From: Alternaria dauci
Taxonomy: Eukaryota; Ascomycota; Dothideomycetes; Pleosporales; Pleosporaceae
DNA length: 64,000 nucleotides
Assembly: GCF_042100115.1 (NCBI RefSeq)
Contig: NC_091281.1
Location: 1,054,001 to 1,118,000, forward strand
Reading direction: 5' to 3'
Positions 33,761-45,017 of the stretch are shown here, piece by piece. Made by a program: the position numbers and the translations under genes. Below the pieces are notes generated by a model. It was not told the origin of the DNA, did not search any database, and was given only the letters and a program-made list of their open reading frames with translations. Position 1 is the stretch's first letter. Every line of letters begins with the position of its first letter.

Positions 33761-34904
33761 GACGCTGGTTTTCTCTAGGCACTCCCGGTCTTTGGCTCAG
33801 GAGTCGCAAAGCTGTTCACTACCGCCATGCTCCAATAGCAGCGGTTGACGAAGTTCGGTTCCGACCGGGAGCAAAAATTTACGATTGCATCCAAGCCAAC
33901 CCTTCATGTTTACATCTTGGCTAATACCATCTTCCGGTCGGCGTTAATACATGGGATGCAAGTTGGTTGCACACTTCTTTGATGGTTTCTTGTCTTGTTT
34001 TTGGAACATGGAGTCCCAGGCGTTCATCCCCCATGCACGGAGGCGCAAATCAAGGGTGCTTGCTTTTTCACATCACTCTTAACTTCATTTCTCCTTGTAG
34101 CGGCTCTGGATACTCGCTCATAACATTAGCGATTGATATACCATGAATGGTGTGATATGGGAGAGGTTATTCCTTTGTGGATCTGCATGTGGTGTCGTGT
34201 GGAACAATGGGATATTGGGGTAGCGGATGTGAGATAGCTCTTAGTGTGTATGAGTAGTCTGAATGCGCACTGTTTCGCGTCAAATGAAGCAGAAATTCCA
34301 TAAATGTCATCTTGAGCTTGAAGCAAACACCACCCTTTCGCCTGAAGTGACTATACACGATGATGGCGTAGCTAGCCATCCTCCCAGCCATCTCGTGTCA
34401 GACCCACACGAGAACGCGAGACGCATCGCGTGCGCGCGTCTGCATCCCGAAAACCACACGATACGTCACGACCGTGTCTTTTGAAAAACGCCACTTTCCC
34501 TGATTTTCGCGTGCGCGTCCTGTCGCCAACATGCCACGCTCCCGCTTCGCGATCGCAGTGTACACGTGTGACGTGCTTGGCCGCATGTCGCGTTTCTTGC
34601 GATCAACGTACCTCGGCTCTTCACGTCAGTATCGACGCTAACTTGGATTCGGAGAGCTGAAATCAAGTGCTGAATGCACAGCGACCACAGCTCCGGCCGT
34701 CGGTCAATCATCAACACGGGGAAACCTTGACCGCTCCAAGGTTGTTTTTATTTTACTTTCCATCCAAGTTGAAGTGAGCAGGAGTATCGTGGTTCGTGAC
34801 TCAGTACCTACTCATCGGACACATACGCACCTGAGCATCCATCTCACACCTACATGACAACAATCATCATCGAATAACAGCAACGTCGCCATCAACAACC
34901 AATC
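33761..34904. other. intergenic region
   Basis: 3' flank of the cyclin and promoter of the HIT-protein gene. The region before 34905 is rich in CAACAATCATCATC-type sequence, a typical fungal 5' leader. No other feature seen. Confidence 0.55.
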
Positions 34905-35807
34905 ATGCAAGAGACAGACCTCCACTACCCACCCGAGACTTGTCCGTTTTGCAACATTGCAGCCGCCTTTCCATTCTCAGCCTCCTCTTCGTCAAAGAGT
35001 CCTGCATTATGGACGAGTAAAAGTAATAGCCAGGACTCTCTCCTAGACTGTGTACCAAAAGACGAGGAAAGCGACCCTGAGAAGACTAGTCCGAGTAGTT
35101 TTGTCGTACTGAGGAGTAGAGATGTTGTTGCGTTTCTTGACATCTTACCTATGACTGGTGGTGAGTTTCCATCTTTGTGTCGTTATACCATCTTCCTACT
35201 GGTATTATATGGGATGGAAGCACGGAGATTCGAGTATATTTGGAGTTGATGAACAACCGTTAACGAGTGCCAGGGCATTTACTAGTCACTACTCGACAGC
35301 ATAAAGTCAAAGTTGCAGATATGGAGCCCGTGGAGAGTAGGGAGATTGGTAGGTCACCTGATGACATTACTGGATCAAAATATCGATATGCTGACTACGT
35401 GACTAGGCTTCTGGCTACCAGTGTTAGCAAGGACAGTGGCCAAGGTTACAGGCGTAACGGACTACAACATTGTACAGAATAACGGTCAGTCACTTTTCCC
35501 CTTCTTTGTCTCTTTTGCATTCCTTCCGGAGATGGATGTGTTGGAATTGCGTTACATCTCGGCTGTCTCTTCGCCATCTAACACAGTTGTAGGAGCGCGT
35601 GCCGCACAAGTGGTACCACATGTTCATTTCCACATCATACCGCGTCCAGAGACAATGCCAGAGATCAAGAACAAGAGCTGGACCATGTTTGGGCGGGGCC
35701 AAAGAGATGATTTGGATGACGAGGAAGGCGCCAAGATGGCAGGTGAAATGCGGAGGGTTCTGAGAGAGGAGGTAGAGAAGATGAGTACTACGGGTGCGAA
35801 GTTGTAA
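34905..35807 (+). CDS. HIT-domain nucleotide hydrolase/transferase family protein
   Basis: Four exons (34905-35160, 35274-35348, 35407-35484, 35593-35807) total 624 nt, 207 residues. The introns are 113, 58 and 108 bp. The N-terminus has CPFC, the zinc-binding pair often seen before HIT folds, then a Ser-rich insert. The histidine triad is HVHFHIIP, with the preceding conserved NNG-x-R-A-A-Q-V-V-P as in HINT/Hnt1 enzymes. Family members hydrolyse AMP conjugates such as adenosine phosphoramidates through the middle His. Splice sites were set by rejoining the triad region (TDYNIVQNNGARAAQ). No targeting signal is seen, so a cytosolic or nuclear site is likely. Confidence 0.92.
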
Positions 35808-36066
35808 GAGGGATGGGTCAAGCTGTTTGTTTGCGGATTGTGGCCCTATTCGATTCAATCTGGTCATAAAGGTCATTGGGCTCTTCGTTACAGTACATGG
35901 TTCTTATTCAGTATTATCGACTTTAATAGAAACAACAATCACGAAGGACGCTGGGTATCATCACTTTGTAGCTGTCCGTTCCGCCCATCAACAGCATTAG
36001 GTATTAACCACCAAAAAACATTCGCGTATCCTGATCTCGTGACTCATTCTATCTCAACACAACAGC

Positions 36067-37095
36067 TTACTGGCTCTTCTTCGCCTTTGTTTCATCTGCA
36101 GGCACGAACCTCTTGCGAACAGCCTTTATCATCTGCGAAAACCAGTAAAAGTTGAGCATACTCAGAGCTGTGTTACCAACCAAGTATACGCAGACCAGCC
36201 ACATGGGCAGGTCGCCTACAGTCAGGCTTCCAGGTCCTTCGAGACCCATGCTGCTGTTTGCGGTTCCATCGCTTTTCTGGGCCTCGAGCAGAGAGCCCAT
36301 AAGTTCTTGTTTGGGGATTGTGAGCGCCTTGTAGATGTCTGAGTAGATCATGATAGATTGGTATGATCCCCATACAATGCGACAGCAGAAGAACATGACA
36401 AGGAGAGCGATGCCGTTGTAGAGCTGGAGCTTTGAGCCGGTCATGTTGAGCTTGTCGCAAAACCAGTGGATGTTGAGGAACGGAGTAGAGAGTTCGTAGA
36501 GGACGAAGGAGAGGCCGTAGTAGTTTCCAAAGGGTTTCTGGGAGGTAGTCAGTATATGCGGCACATGTGTAAGCGTGCAACGTACGAAGCCAATACAGGT
36601 GACTGCCAAAGCGCCGATGGCATGGATCAACGAGCTTACTCCAGCAATGTGGATGTATTGGGCAGAGATCTGAAGGTCCCACAGGAAGTATCCAGCAGCG
36701 AATCCCTGAACCATGCCGCTGGCTGGAGTATAGCCCCAAAGTCTACCCCTCCAGTCCATCTCGTGCCTCTGTTCATCCTTGAATATGACCCACAGCGCAG
36801 CGGCGCATATGAAGACGGCCTGGATCATGGAGACCCAGTGAATGTCCCAGTTGAGCCGGGTGCGCTTGTTGAAGCCATTATATATCTTGGGACATACAAG
36901 CTGCGAAATGGTCGGGGACAGGACATGGAGGATGAAATGGTATCCCAAGAAGCCGAGGAGGATCTCGTGGACGTGGTAGGGAAGTGTGTTGAGGCTCAGC
37001 TTGTCGGCGAATGACTTGCTAGCCTGCACGAGCAGCGAAGGTGGAGGAAGAGGGTCCCGCATATTGGGTCTGGTTAGGATGTCGACTAGAGACAT
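36067..37095 (-). CDS. TLC-domain multi-pass membrane protein (TMEM56/TLCD-like)
   Basis: Exons 37095-36586 and 36537-36067, with an in-frame 48-bp intron, give 326 residues. At least six hydrophobic helices are visible, among them LLGFLGYHFILHVL, HWVSMIQAVFICAAALWVIF, YFLWDLQISAQYIHIAG, LYNGIALLVMFFCCRI and WLVCVYLVGNTALSML. The order and the N-K-R-x-R-x-x-W-x-I-H motif before the second helix fit the TRAM-LAG1-CLN8 fold of TLCD/TMEM56 proteins, not ceramide synthase (no HH motif of Lag1 seen). The Lys-rich end KAKKSQ could retain it in the ER. A TATATA lies 81 bp before the ATG. Role probably lipid-related in ER or plasma membrane, which is inference. Confidence 0.85.
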   Translation of the reverse strand: MSLVDILTRPNMRDPLPPPSLLVQASKSFADKLSLNTLPYHVHEILLGFLGYHFILHVLSPTISQLVCPKIYNGFNKRTRLNWDIHWVSMIQAVFICAAALWVIFKDEQRHEMDWRGRLWGYTPASGMVQGFAAGYFLWDLQISAQYIHIAGVSSLIHAIGALAVTCIGFVRCTLTHVPHILTTSQKPFGNYYGLSFVLYELSTPFLNIHWFCDKLNMTGSKLQLYNGIALLVMFFCCRIVWGSYQSIMIYSDIYKALTIPKQELMGSLLEAQKSDGTANSSMGLEGPGSLTVGDLPMWLVCVYLVGNTALSMLNFYWFSQMIKAVRKRFVPADETKAKKSQ

Positions 37096-37567
37096 GGTAT
37101 TAGTTTGGCTACGGGCGGCAGCAGCAAGAGTAAGGATGGAGAGGATTACTGGAATCGCGAGGCTACATTCTCCGCATATATACTCCGCCGATATACGTAC
37201 TCAGCTGTGGGGCGCAGCGATGCGGCCGAGCGAGTTTCCTCTTGTGTAGGGAGTGTGTCTCGTGTGTCGCATACTACATGCTTCGGGTGGGCGTTTTGCG
37301 TGATCCCTAAGTCGTCGCGGGCGGGGCAGGCGGACCTGACCATCGAAGCTTGTGAAGGTGCCCTGAAGCGCTAGGCGGGAATTCGCCGGCGTCCTGCATG
37401 CACCACTCCAAACTCCGTGCCTCTATCGATCCTCCGCCATCGTCATCTGTCTCCTCCATCACGATCCCCAATCCGCCACAACGGCCGTAACAACACCTCT
37501 CCCGACACTGAGTCGCTCTACATCTCGCCCAGCGCTGTGTAGGTTCCTCCGCGCCCTTGGAAAGACC

Positions 37568-37660
37568 ATGGCGGCATTAGAGGGCTTGCCCTTGAGAAAG
37601 ACTAACGAAACATGGCGTCTCCAACAGCAACAGCGCCTGTCATCACTCGCAGAGCCCTGA
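37568..37660 (+). promoter_or_regulatory. uORF 1 upstream of the Cus2-like gene
   Basis: 30 codons plus stop, with the start in GACCATGGCG, close to the ideal initiation context. If this sequence is in the mRNA leader it should capture scanning ribosomes. It overlaps uORF 2 in another frame. It could instead belong to an unrecognised short gene or be removed by a leader intron. Confidence 0.5.
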
Positions 37661-37731
37661 ACGCTCTCCAGGCGACCGCCCTGGTTGTCGCTGGCACCGG
37701 CACCGGCACCGGAACATCATCGCCGCCGTAG
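37612..37731 (+). promoter_or_regulatory. uORF 2 upstream of the Cus2-like gene
   Basis: 39 codons plus stop, start context AACATGGCG. It includes a (GGCACC)n run coding Gly-Thr repeats (37692-37712). The peptide is Ala/Thr rich with one Arg-Arg. It ends 115 nt before the main ATG. Confidence 0.5.
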
Positions 37732-37846
37732 CGCCTTTCGCAGGCGTCCCGCGCAACATACCTCACCGCCCAACTTTTCTGCCGCCAGCCTCTCGAGCTT
37801 CACGTCAACGCCTACAGAGCTTCAGGCAGCCATCCTCTAGCACACC

Positions 37847-38838
37847 ATGGGCGAGCTTGACGACTTCATGGACCAGGCGGGAGGTCGCTCGTCTGCTGCA
37901 GACACTCCGCCGGCTGCAGACGCCTCCACGACCGAGAACAACAAGAAGCGCAAGAACGTCAAGGAGCCTGAGACGAACAAGAAGCCCAAGGTCATGGAGA
38001 ACAAGGCCATCTGGATTTCCAACCTGCCTCTTGATACCACGAAAAAGGAGCTCGAGGACGAATGCTCGAGGTACGGCATCATTGACAAGGGCGCCAACGG
38101 CGAGCCGCGCATCTACATGTACGAAACCGACGGCGTCTTCAACGGCACTGCCATGGTCGTGTACTTCAAGAAAGAGGCCATTGCCAATGCCATCAGGCTC
38201 ATGGACGACTTCCCTCTTCGCCCAGGCGACTATTCCAGCGGCAACATCCACGTCGAGGCAGCCAAGATTGAGCACAAGAAAGAGAGAGATGGCGAGAAGA
38301 TTGCATCCAAGCTTACGCGCAAGGACAGGAAGGCATCTGAGCGCAACCGCGCTGAGCTAAACCAGTAAGTTCCCAAGTCTGCAAACTTGTGTATCATTAC
38401 TGACAGCCCTACAGAAAGCTCAACGAGTGGTCCGACAACGAGGATTACGTCGCCGAGACCTTGGCGCCCAAAAAGAACAAATGGGCCAAAGTCGTCATCA
38501 TTAAGAACATTTTCGATTTGGAGCAGCTCGAAGAGGATGCGGGAGCATATCTGGAGATCAAGGAGGACATGCGCGAAGCAGCGGAGCAGTACGGCGAGGT
38601 CACCAACTGTACTCTATACGATAGGGAGCCCGAGGGCGTCGTGACAGTCCGCTTCCGCGAGTTCGAGCCTGCTGAGAATTTTGTGGCCGGCTTCCAGGGC
38701 AGGAGATATAACCATCGCGGTCTCCAACTTTCGCTCGCAGAAGACAAGCCAAAGTTCAAAAAGTCCGGCCGTTCCGATACGCCTGACAGTGATGACGAAG
38801 CTCCAGCTCCAGCTCCAGCGGCCAAGGCCAAAGCCTAG
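37847..38838 (+). CDS. U2 snRNP-associated splicing factor, Cus2/Tat-SF1-like
   Basis: Exons 37847-38364 and 38415-38838 give 313 residues. Residues 1-50 are basic and acidic patches. RRM1 spans about 52-140 (IWISNLP as RNP2, NGTAMVVYF as RNP1). RRM2 spans about 205-290 and is a UHM-type fold with VVIIKNIF, acidic helix LEEDAGAYLEIKEDM and a G-R-R-Y turn in place of R-x-F. The tail is short, with Ser, Asp and Ala-Pro repeats. Cus2 and Tat-SF1 bind the SF3B1/Hsh155 ligand motif and U2 snRNA during pre-spliceosome assembly in the nucleus. Splicing at CA|GTAAGT joins NQKLNEWSDNED, a motif conserved in the family. Confidence 0.9.
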
Positions 38839-39462
38839 GTACTTGTTACTTTCAATCGCGCGTACATTCCGCTGTCGCTTTGAGCAGGAGTAGGATATGG
38901 ACTAGGGGATCATAGCCTACAAGTCGACATATTTCTTAACTTTATTACGTATACGGCTACAAGTAGCTTAAACACTTGAGCTGGGAAAGATACCCTCGTC
39001 AACATGAGTATAATGGCATTCGACTGCGACTGAACAGTCCACCAATCTTATACATTTGTCACTCTGATCAGTGCCAGTGATGTTGTACATGTCTGTATCC
39101 GCTCATCCCTCCATGTAGTAAGTCACACAGCTGAAATATGCACCTCGATGCACTACGTCTGAAGATTTCTCAAAGATACCGAGGTCAACAAAACAGTGTC
39201 ATGTAAAACTGTGACGTTTCCACATCTATCTCATTATCAAACTACATTATCGAAAAAGTGACCCCGTGAACATGACCCTGTACCCATGCAAAAGGTTTCT
39301 AAAAAAAATTAATCCTCTTGTGTCTCTGGTGAAGAAAGCGATGAGCCGATTTTGCGACCCATTTGGTATCAAATGCCAACCATAAAAGAAAGAAGCAAAA
39401 AAAACGCCACAATCCACCTGCTGTCTGAATTTCTGTCTCGTCCAAGCACCGCCATTGCTCAT
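38839..39462. other. intergenic region between convergent genes
   Basis: 3' flanks of the Cus2-like gene and of the superoxide dismutase gene. AT-rich tracts (38930-39250) suit 3' ends. No other feature. Confidence 0.6.
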
Positions 39463-40369
39463 CTACAAGACAAGTGCAGCGGCAGCTGCGGCGAGCAAAG
39501 CGCCAGCGCCACCAGCGACCTTGGCGGCGCCGGCAGTGAACTCAGGTGGGGCTGATGGGGATGCGGAGCTGGGGGCGATGGGCAGACCGGCAGTTGGTGA
39601 GCCAGCGACGGTAGTAGTGTTGTAGAGGGGCATGCCTGAGGGCTGAGCGAAGCCAGAAGAGGCAGTGGTGGGTGGCACGATAGGGTAGCCAGTAGACAGC
39701 GGGGGAGCGACGTAGCCTGAAGATGCGGGTGCATGGGAAGACGCCGGGGCAGTTCCGTAACCACCATCATCACCGGCGGAGACCATGGTGAAGTTGGCAC
39801 AGCCGATACGAGTCTTGTTGCTGAGGTGAACGACAAAGGACAAAGCGCCAAACTGGGATATATTAGCAAGTTGCTCTTCCGTTTACAGTGTACGATCAAA
39901 GACTTACGAAAGCAGGGTCGGAAGGCAGAGTAGCAGAGTACAAGTCGGTGTACTCGGCCGAGAAAGTCTGCTCAGTAGCATTTCCGTACTTTCCGCTCAA
40001 ATCACCGGTCTGGCAGGTCTCGGGCTTGCTGGCATCGCAGCTGGTGACCTCGCCGCGCAGGTACGGGTCCAAGTGAGCGCCAGTACCAGTGCAGTTGCCG
40101 TCAGTGGGAACTGGCTTGGCGTGGAGGTGGTACATGAAGGGACCGCCAGTCTCGGGTAGGCCAGCGAAAGAAACGGAGAACTTGACGCCCTTGCCCTCGT
40201 CGCCAGTAGTGGCCTCGATGGAACCAGTGAGGGTGCTGCCCTCCTTGGGAGGAAGAGTACCAATGTACTTGGCGCCGATAGGGTTACCGGTCACTACGGG
40301 AGCGATGCTCGAGGACTGGGCAGCGACAGCGGAGGCCGCGGCCAAGACGGACATGACAGAGACGAGCAT
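39463..40369 (-). CDS. GPI-anchored copper-only superoxide dismutase (SOD5 type)
   Basis: Exons 40369-39908 and 39852-39463 give 283 residues. There is a signal peptide (about 1-17), a Cu/Zn-SOD-like domain, a Ser/Pro/Ala-rich stalk and a hydrophobic C-terminus (GGAGALLAAAAAALVL) as for a GPI anchor. Copper ligands are present: HLH, the bridging-type His in GAHLDP, and the late His in SFVVHLSN. The zinc-site histidines are not: the stretch after GAHLDPY has no His, and CQTGDLS replaces the H-V-G-D-L. The electrostatic loop is very short. This is the pattern of fungal extracellular copper-only SODs, which remove superoxide at the cell wall. A TATAAA at 40519-40524 lies 150 nt upstream. ATG 40513 in frame was rejected as too close to this box. 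Confidence 0.9.
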
Positions 40370-43300
40370 GTTGATTATGGCTGTTGTCTTTGTGTAAAGA
40401 ACGAGGTTGAGACTCGACTGTGGGAATGGTTTAGCGAATGAAGGTGTGAGAGCGGCGTGGACAAAGTAAAGCAGAAAAGCGAGTGTTTTGCAGAGATGAG
40501 GTGAGCGTGCCAAGTGTCTTTATATGAAGAGCGGCGCACTTGAGGTGCAAGAGGGGAAAGCGCGATATGAACCTTGCGCCGAATGCTAACAAACGGAAGT
40601 TCCCCGGTACAAACGCTGTCACACGGGCAGCAGTGATGGACAAGAAAGCGCAAAGCAGTTCAAGGGGGTAACATACCGAATATTATAGCGAATGGAGAGA
40701 CTGTTGTTGGCAAACAATGAAGTGTAGGAAAACCAGTGAAGGGATAACTTGCAAAGGGATGCTTCCTCTCAGGGAGCTGCGGCGGCTGGCAAACACTATA
40801 TAATTTTCCTGCCTGCTGGGTAGAGGCGCAGTCAGGCACCGGTGGTTGGGGGCGTCACACAGCGAAAGCCTCTACACAAATCCATCAGCGCACCTTGCCA
40901 AAGACGACTGCTAGAAGAAGCTCCACCCTGCGCGCCGTCATGTCGACTGCAACCCGCTACGAACCCTCTTCTGCCCATTCACGCGTGGCTGATTGGCGGC
41001 TGGGAACAGAGGCAGTATGCGTTATTGCTTGAAACTATGTGTTGTTTGCCGTAAATGCACTAGAGGATGCACGCCCGCTTCGCCGTTTCGAAACACCAAG
41101 ACGCATTGGCGCTTTGCCGGCCAATCATGGCGGGGGCGGGCCTTGTTCCTGAGGCCAGGGCTGAGCGTCGTGTGGAGTTTGTGAGACTTGGCCCCAGCCA
41201 GCTCACTTTCTGGTGTGCGCCAACGCCGAGGTGCGGGCGGAAAGGAGGCCGGAGATTCACAGTCATACTGCCACGGCGACCGAAGCTGCAAACCGTTCAG
41301 GTGTTTTTCTGTCGTGTAGTTGCTTGTTGATGCACATGTTCTGAGGCCAGGGTCTCTCGACTGTCACACATGTCCCTTTTGCCGCCAAAGTACCAAGCTT
41401 TGACTACTGCAGCGCTAGTCGGATCCAACAGTCTTGGTACAGATCCAAATTTACTCCATACAGTGACATGGCGCTTGCACGTTGCACCTTTTCCGGTAGC
41501 CGCGTCCTAGGGAAACAAACATTCCACACAAAACTCTCGCCGTCGCGCTTCCTTGACGCAAATAGCCCAAACATGTCTTCCTGAGGCGGGTGTAGGAGAA
41601 GATTTGTTCCCTGTTTTACTGAGGCCTTCTGAGGCACGGATTTCGCGAGCCCCGACTGACAAGACGGTGGGTGTGACACGGCAAAGACGGGTGTGAGAAG
41701 GAATGACGGATGAGGAGCGGGAAGCAGAGGAAATTGACAGAAGCGGGTGAATTGAGAGACGACAAGGTTGCGCATCTAACTGATGCAGGGTCATGTCGAG
41801 GCATCGAGATTACGGCTCGATCTTTAGCCCTCGCACGTCGTACAGAACCGTAAAGAGCCGTCTCTTCTGCCGCGCCGCATCTCTGCGGGTCAGCATCAGT
41901 CCTGTGGAAGTCGATCCGTGAGGATGTTTGCACGGTCCGTTGCTGTGTCGGTGAATCCACCTTTACCAGCAAGACATCGCCTCAACATGTCTCATTTCTG
42001 GCCTTGTAGCTGATCCTAGCTTCACACCAGCCCACGACTTGCGCTGCATCGCTATCGACCAGATCCTGACCGACAGCCTGGACGTCTTTGCATGCGTCTG
42101 GGGCTTCTTCAAAAACATGGTCTTTTTTCGTCACAGATGAACCACGTGCCTTGCGAGCCTGTCGACCGTGGCTCCAATATGTTTTAGCGTTTGTACTTCT
42201 GCGCCAACGTCAATAGTGCCTTTGCCCGAGACATGGCGCGTCTTGCACCGTGGGAAAGCGAAATTCCGTTCTTCAGACGCCTTGCGTTGGAGAATGAGGA
42301 TGTTGGCTGCAGAACGACAATCGATGTGCTTCTGGATTGGGCCGTGGAAGAAGGCTGAGCGGTAATTGAATCTTCGGGTCGTACGTCGTTGCTACACGTT
42401 TCCCGCGAATATACACATACCCACAAGGAGTAATACTGTCGAAATTGGATGCGAATTTACTGCTGACCAAGGTTCTGTCCTAGACCATGCAACACGGTCA
42501 ACGTTGTTGTGCCAAACGTCGACTACCTCTTCCATGCTTTTCTGGAAATTACTGTCTTCTCGATGCCCTTTTCGTCCAAGTCGCCTGCATCCGAGCTGCC
42601 CAAAGTCCAATCTTCACTGCTAGATTCTAGGCATGCAAGGAAGCGCAAGGCGATTGGATCTCTCTTTGCTTTTGCCCACCCGCAGGCCTGGTTACGTTCT
42701 CTCATGTAACCGATAGCATCTACACTGCCCTCTCGGAAGCTTTTCCCGTCTCTGTTGTATGCTCCTTGAGAAGGCTACCTCCCAGTCCTCGAGAGCCCGA
42801 GTGTATCAGGGAACGACGTCGTCTTGTTGTGGACCGTTGTCCATGTTGGCAAGTGATGATGCTTCAAGAACCGGATATCGGCAAAGTGGTTACCGGCTCC
42901 TATGATACCCAGTGCTGTATCGCATTGCTTACCAGCAGGATGGCTATGTTTCCACCTGTCCGGTAGCGTTGCTTCTCGGTACGCTTGGGTCTGCCATACT
43001 CCCTCCAGCCTTCAAGCTTTTCGGCAACTCTTTTGTCCTTGTCACCGTCAACCTTGCCTCGAGACAATGCAGTCTTGTACCAAGCCATACCACACCCAAT
43101 GTTGCCTCTGATCAGGGAATAGTGGGTTCATTTCCTCGAAGCAAAGACGGCGCTGATGGGAAACTTGGTATCCGGGCAGAGATCAGATTGGCCGACATTG
43201 TGAACGATACCTGGAGGTGTATGGGTGGTGGTGGCTGTGGTAAGCTGAGTCGTAGAGAGCGGATGAGTGGGTGCTTTAGAGGCTCACACTTCAACTGGGC

Positions 43301-44216
43301 ATTTGGGTTTCACGTCTGCTGTTATATCAGGGTAGAAAGTCACTGAGCGATGATCACACCGAGGTAGCGAGGGCGGATATTATGCGCAAACTTGCTCAAA
43401 CCTAATGTTACCTACCGCGCATGTTTGGTTATTCCTTAGCCCCAACGCATAATCCTCTTGTCGAGATGAGCAACACGATGTTGTTTTTGAGGTTGGTCTT
43501 CCAGTCTGCCTCCGTCAACAGCTCTTGTCGAGTGCTCCCGACAAAGCTGCTGGTAGGCATCTCAAGCGCAATTTCAGTTGCGCATTCTTGAAGGCAAGCG
43601 CACGAATATACGAAGAAGTTGGAGGACCATCTAATGCAGAACCACGTATAATGACTGCTTCGTTATAGCGCCCAGGTAGCTGCGAGTGTATGAATGGTTC
43701 ACGTGACTGCATCTCGCCAGCTCGGAAGCTGAGCTATGGGTGGGATCACGACACTAAACGCACGCCTAAACTTGGGTAAGCGGTGAGGTCCAAAGCAGGG
43801 CCAAAGTCAAAAGGCAAAAGATCATCAGGGCCCGCGTACCCGCATCGCGGGCTGAGTGAGGACGTGCAAGACGCATGACGTATTACAGTCCGATTGGACG
43901 GTTAGACCGCGTTGCCGTTACAACGCAGCTGGCTTGGCAGCATAGCACAGCCGCATCGACTTTGATGCCCACGACACCTCGACACTTGACAGCCCATCCA
44001 TAGCACGGAACCATCCATTGCGTCCAGTGTCTACCAAGCGTGAGTTGGCAATTGACGTACATCGGTCCCATACTCACTCTCACACCCACAGCTGCGAGCC
44101 TCCCCTATATCGATAGCCGTCCCAACAAGCAACCCGCTCCCGAACAAGCTCTACCACTCTCCGGCGCAAGCCGCATACTCTCGTTCACGACCGACCACGA
44201 CCTCCATATTCGGAAA
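40370..44216. other. long gene-empty region (3.85 kb)
   Basis: The largest gap in the window. It lies between two genes for surface proteins transcribed away from each other. It contains promoter elements for both (TATAAA on the minus strand at 40519-40524) and many overlapping short frames, the longest 144 codons (42912-43346, plus). None shows a domain, signal peptide or consistent exons. No tandem repeat, transposase remnant or tRNA recognised. An unrecognised short or non-coding gene remains possible. Confidence 0.5.
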
Positions 44217-45017
44217 ATGCGCACATTCTTCGCTCCCCTGCTGCTTGCGCCCCTCGCAGCGCTCGCGGCACCCGACGTCTTCGCCGACTTCGAACCAGCC
44301 GTTGCGCCGTTAGAGAACGCCGTCTACGAGGCCATGGAAACCTCTCCCGCAGACAGCGGCGTCGAACTCCTCAAGAGGCAGAACAACAACGCATGCGCAA
44401 ACCAATACTTCAACTGTGCTGGCCTCGGCGCCCCAGGACTCTGCTGTCCACGAACTGCCGTATGCTCAGCCGACCAAGCCGGACAGGTAGCATGCTGTCC
44501 CCAGGGCGCAGCATGCACAGGAGCAATTGGCGCCATTGCGACCGGCGCAATCCCCTCGGCCACATCAACCGTCTCCTTCGTAATCGCATCCACAACCGGC
44601 GGCCCCTTCGTGCAGGAAACAAATGGCGCAAACCACGGAAGCACGGTACAGAACCAATTCTACCCTTTCCCGTACATACCGACGACTTACTCCAACGCAG
44701 CTGCCTGCTCGTCCGCTTATACAAGTTGTCAAAGTGATGCTGCAAGTTGCACGGCTGCTCTAGCCAACGGCGCGGCTGGCGTCACCATATCCGCACCCAA
44801 CGGCGCCGGCGCGACCATTACTGCGATTCCGAGTGTCGGCCTCCAGTCGGCTCAGAGCATCTGCTCGAGCTTGAGCAGCCAGGCATGCTCGCAGCTTACT
44901 GTCGAGGCGTGTGCGGCTTTTGACGGTCAAGGCAACGCAGGAATGAGAGCCCGCTGTGCCGATTACCTCATGACAGCAGGTGTGGCTGTCGGCATTGCGG
45001 GTCAGCTTTTGAGATGA
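44217..45017 (+). CDS. secreted, GPI-anchored Cys-rich protein of unknown function
   Basis: A 266-residue intron-less frame. The signal peptide is clear (MRTFFAPLLLAPLAALAA). A Kex2-type Lys-Arg at 53-54 follows an acidic propeptide-like segment. Cys at 60, 67, 76-77, 83, 93-94 and 100 form the spaced pattern C-C-CC-C-CC-C. A second Cys set (about 160-240) follows a Tyr/Pro/Asn stretch. The C-terminus TAGVAVGIAGQLLR is a weak GPI-addition-like tail. Proteins of this layout are common in Dothideomycetes but have no known activity. It could be a cell-wall protein or a secreted interaction protein. ATG 44217 was chosen over an in-frame ATG at 44040 because only it gives the signal peptide. Confidence 0.75.
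   Translation: MRTFFAPLLLAPLAALAAPDVFADFEPAVAPLENAVYEAMETSPADSGVELLKRQNNNACANQYFNCAGLGAPGLCCPRTAVCSADQAGQVACCPQGAACTGAIGAIATGAIPSATSTVSFVIASTTGGPFVQETNGANHGSTVQNQFYPFPYIPTTYSNAAACSSAYTSCQSDAASCTAALANGAAGVTISAPNGAGATITAIPSVGLQSAQSICSSLSSQACSQLTVEACAAFDGQGNAGMRARCADYLMTAGVAVGIAGQLLR

Larger units (their letters stand above)
37096..37846. promoter_or_regulatory. divergent promoter region with TATA box and a leader holding two uORFs
   Basis: TATATA at 37176-37182 on the minus strand is placed for the TLC gene. The right-hand part is the probable long leader of the Cus2-like gene and carries two uORFs, listed separately. Confidence 0.65.

Noticed and set aside
40370..40513. Longer start (ATG 40513) for the superoxide dismutase
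   Set aside because: Sits directly next to the TATAAA at 40519-40524, and the shorter start at 40369 gives a proper signal peptide.
42912..43346. 144-codon frame in the gene-empty region
   Set aside because: Has a hydrophobic stretch but no signal peptide, domain, or sensible codon pattern. Kept only as a possible unknown.
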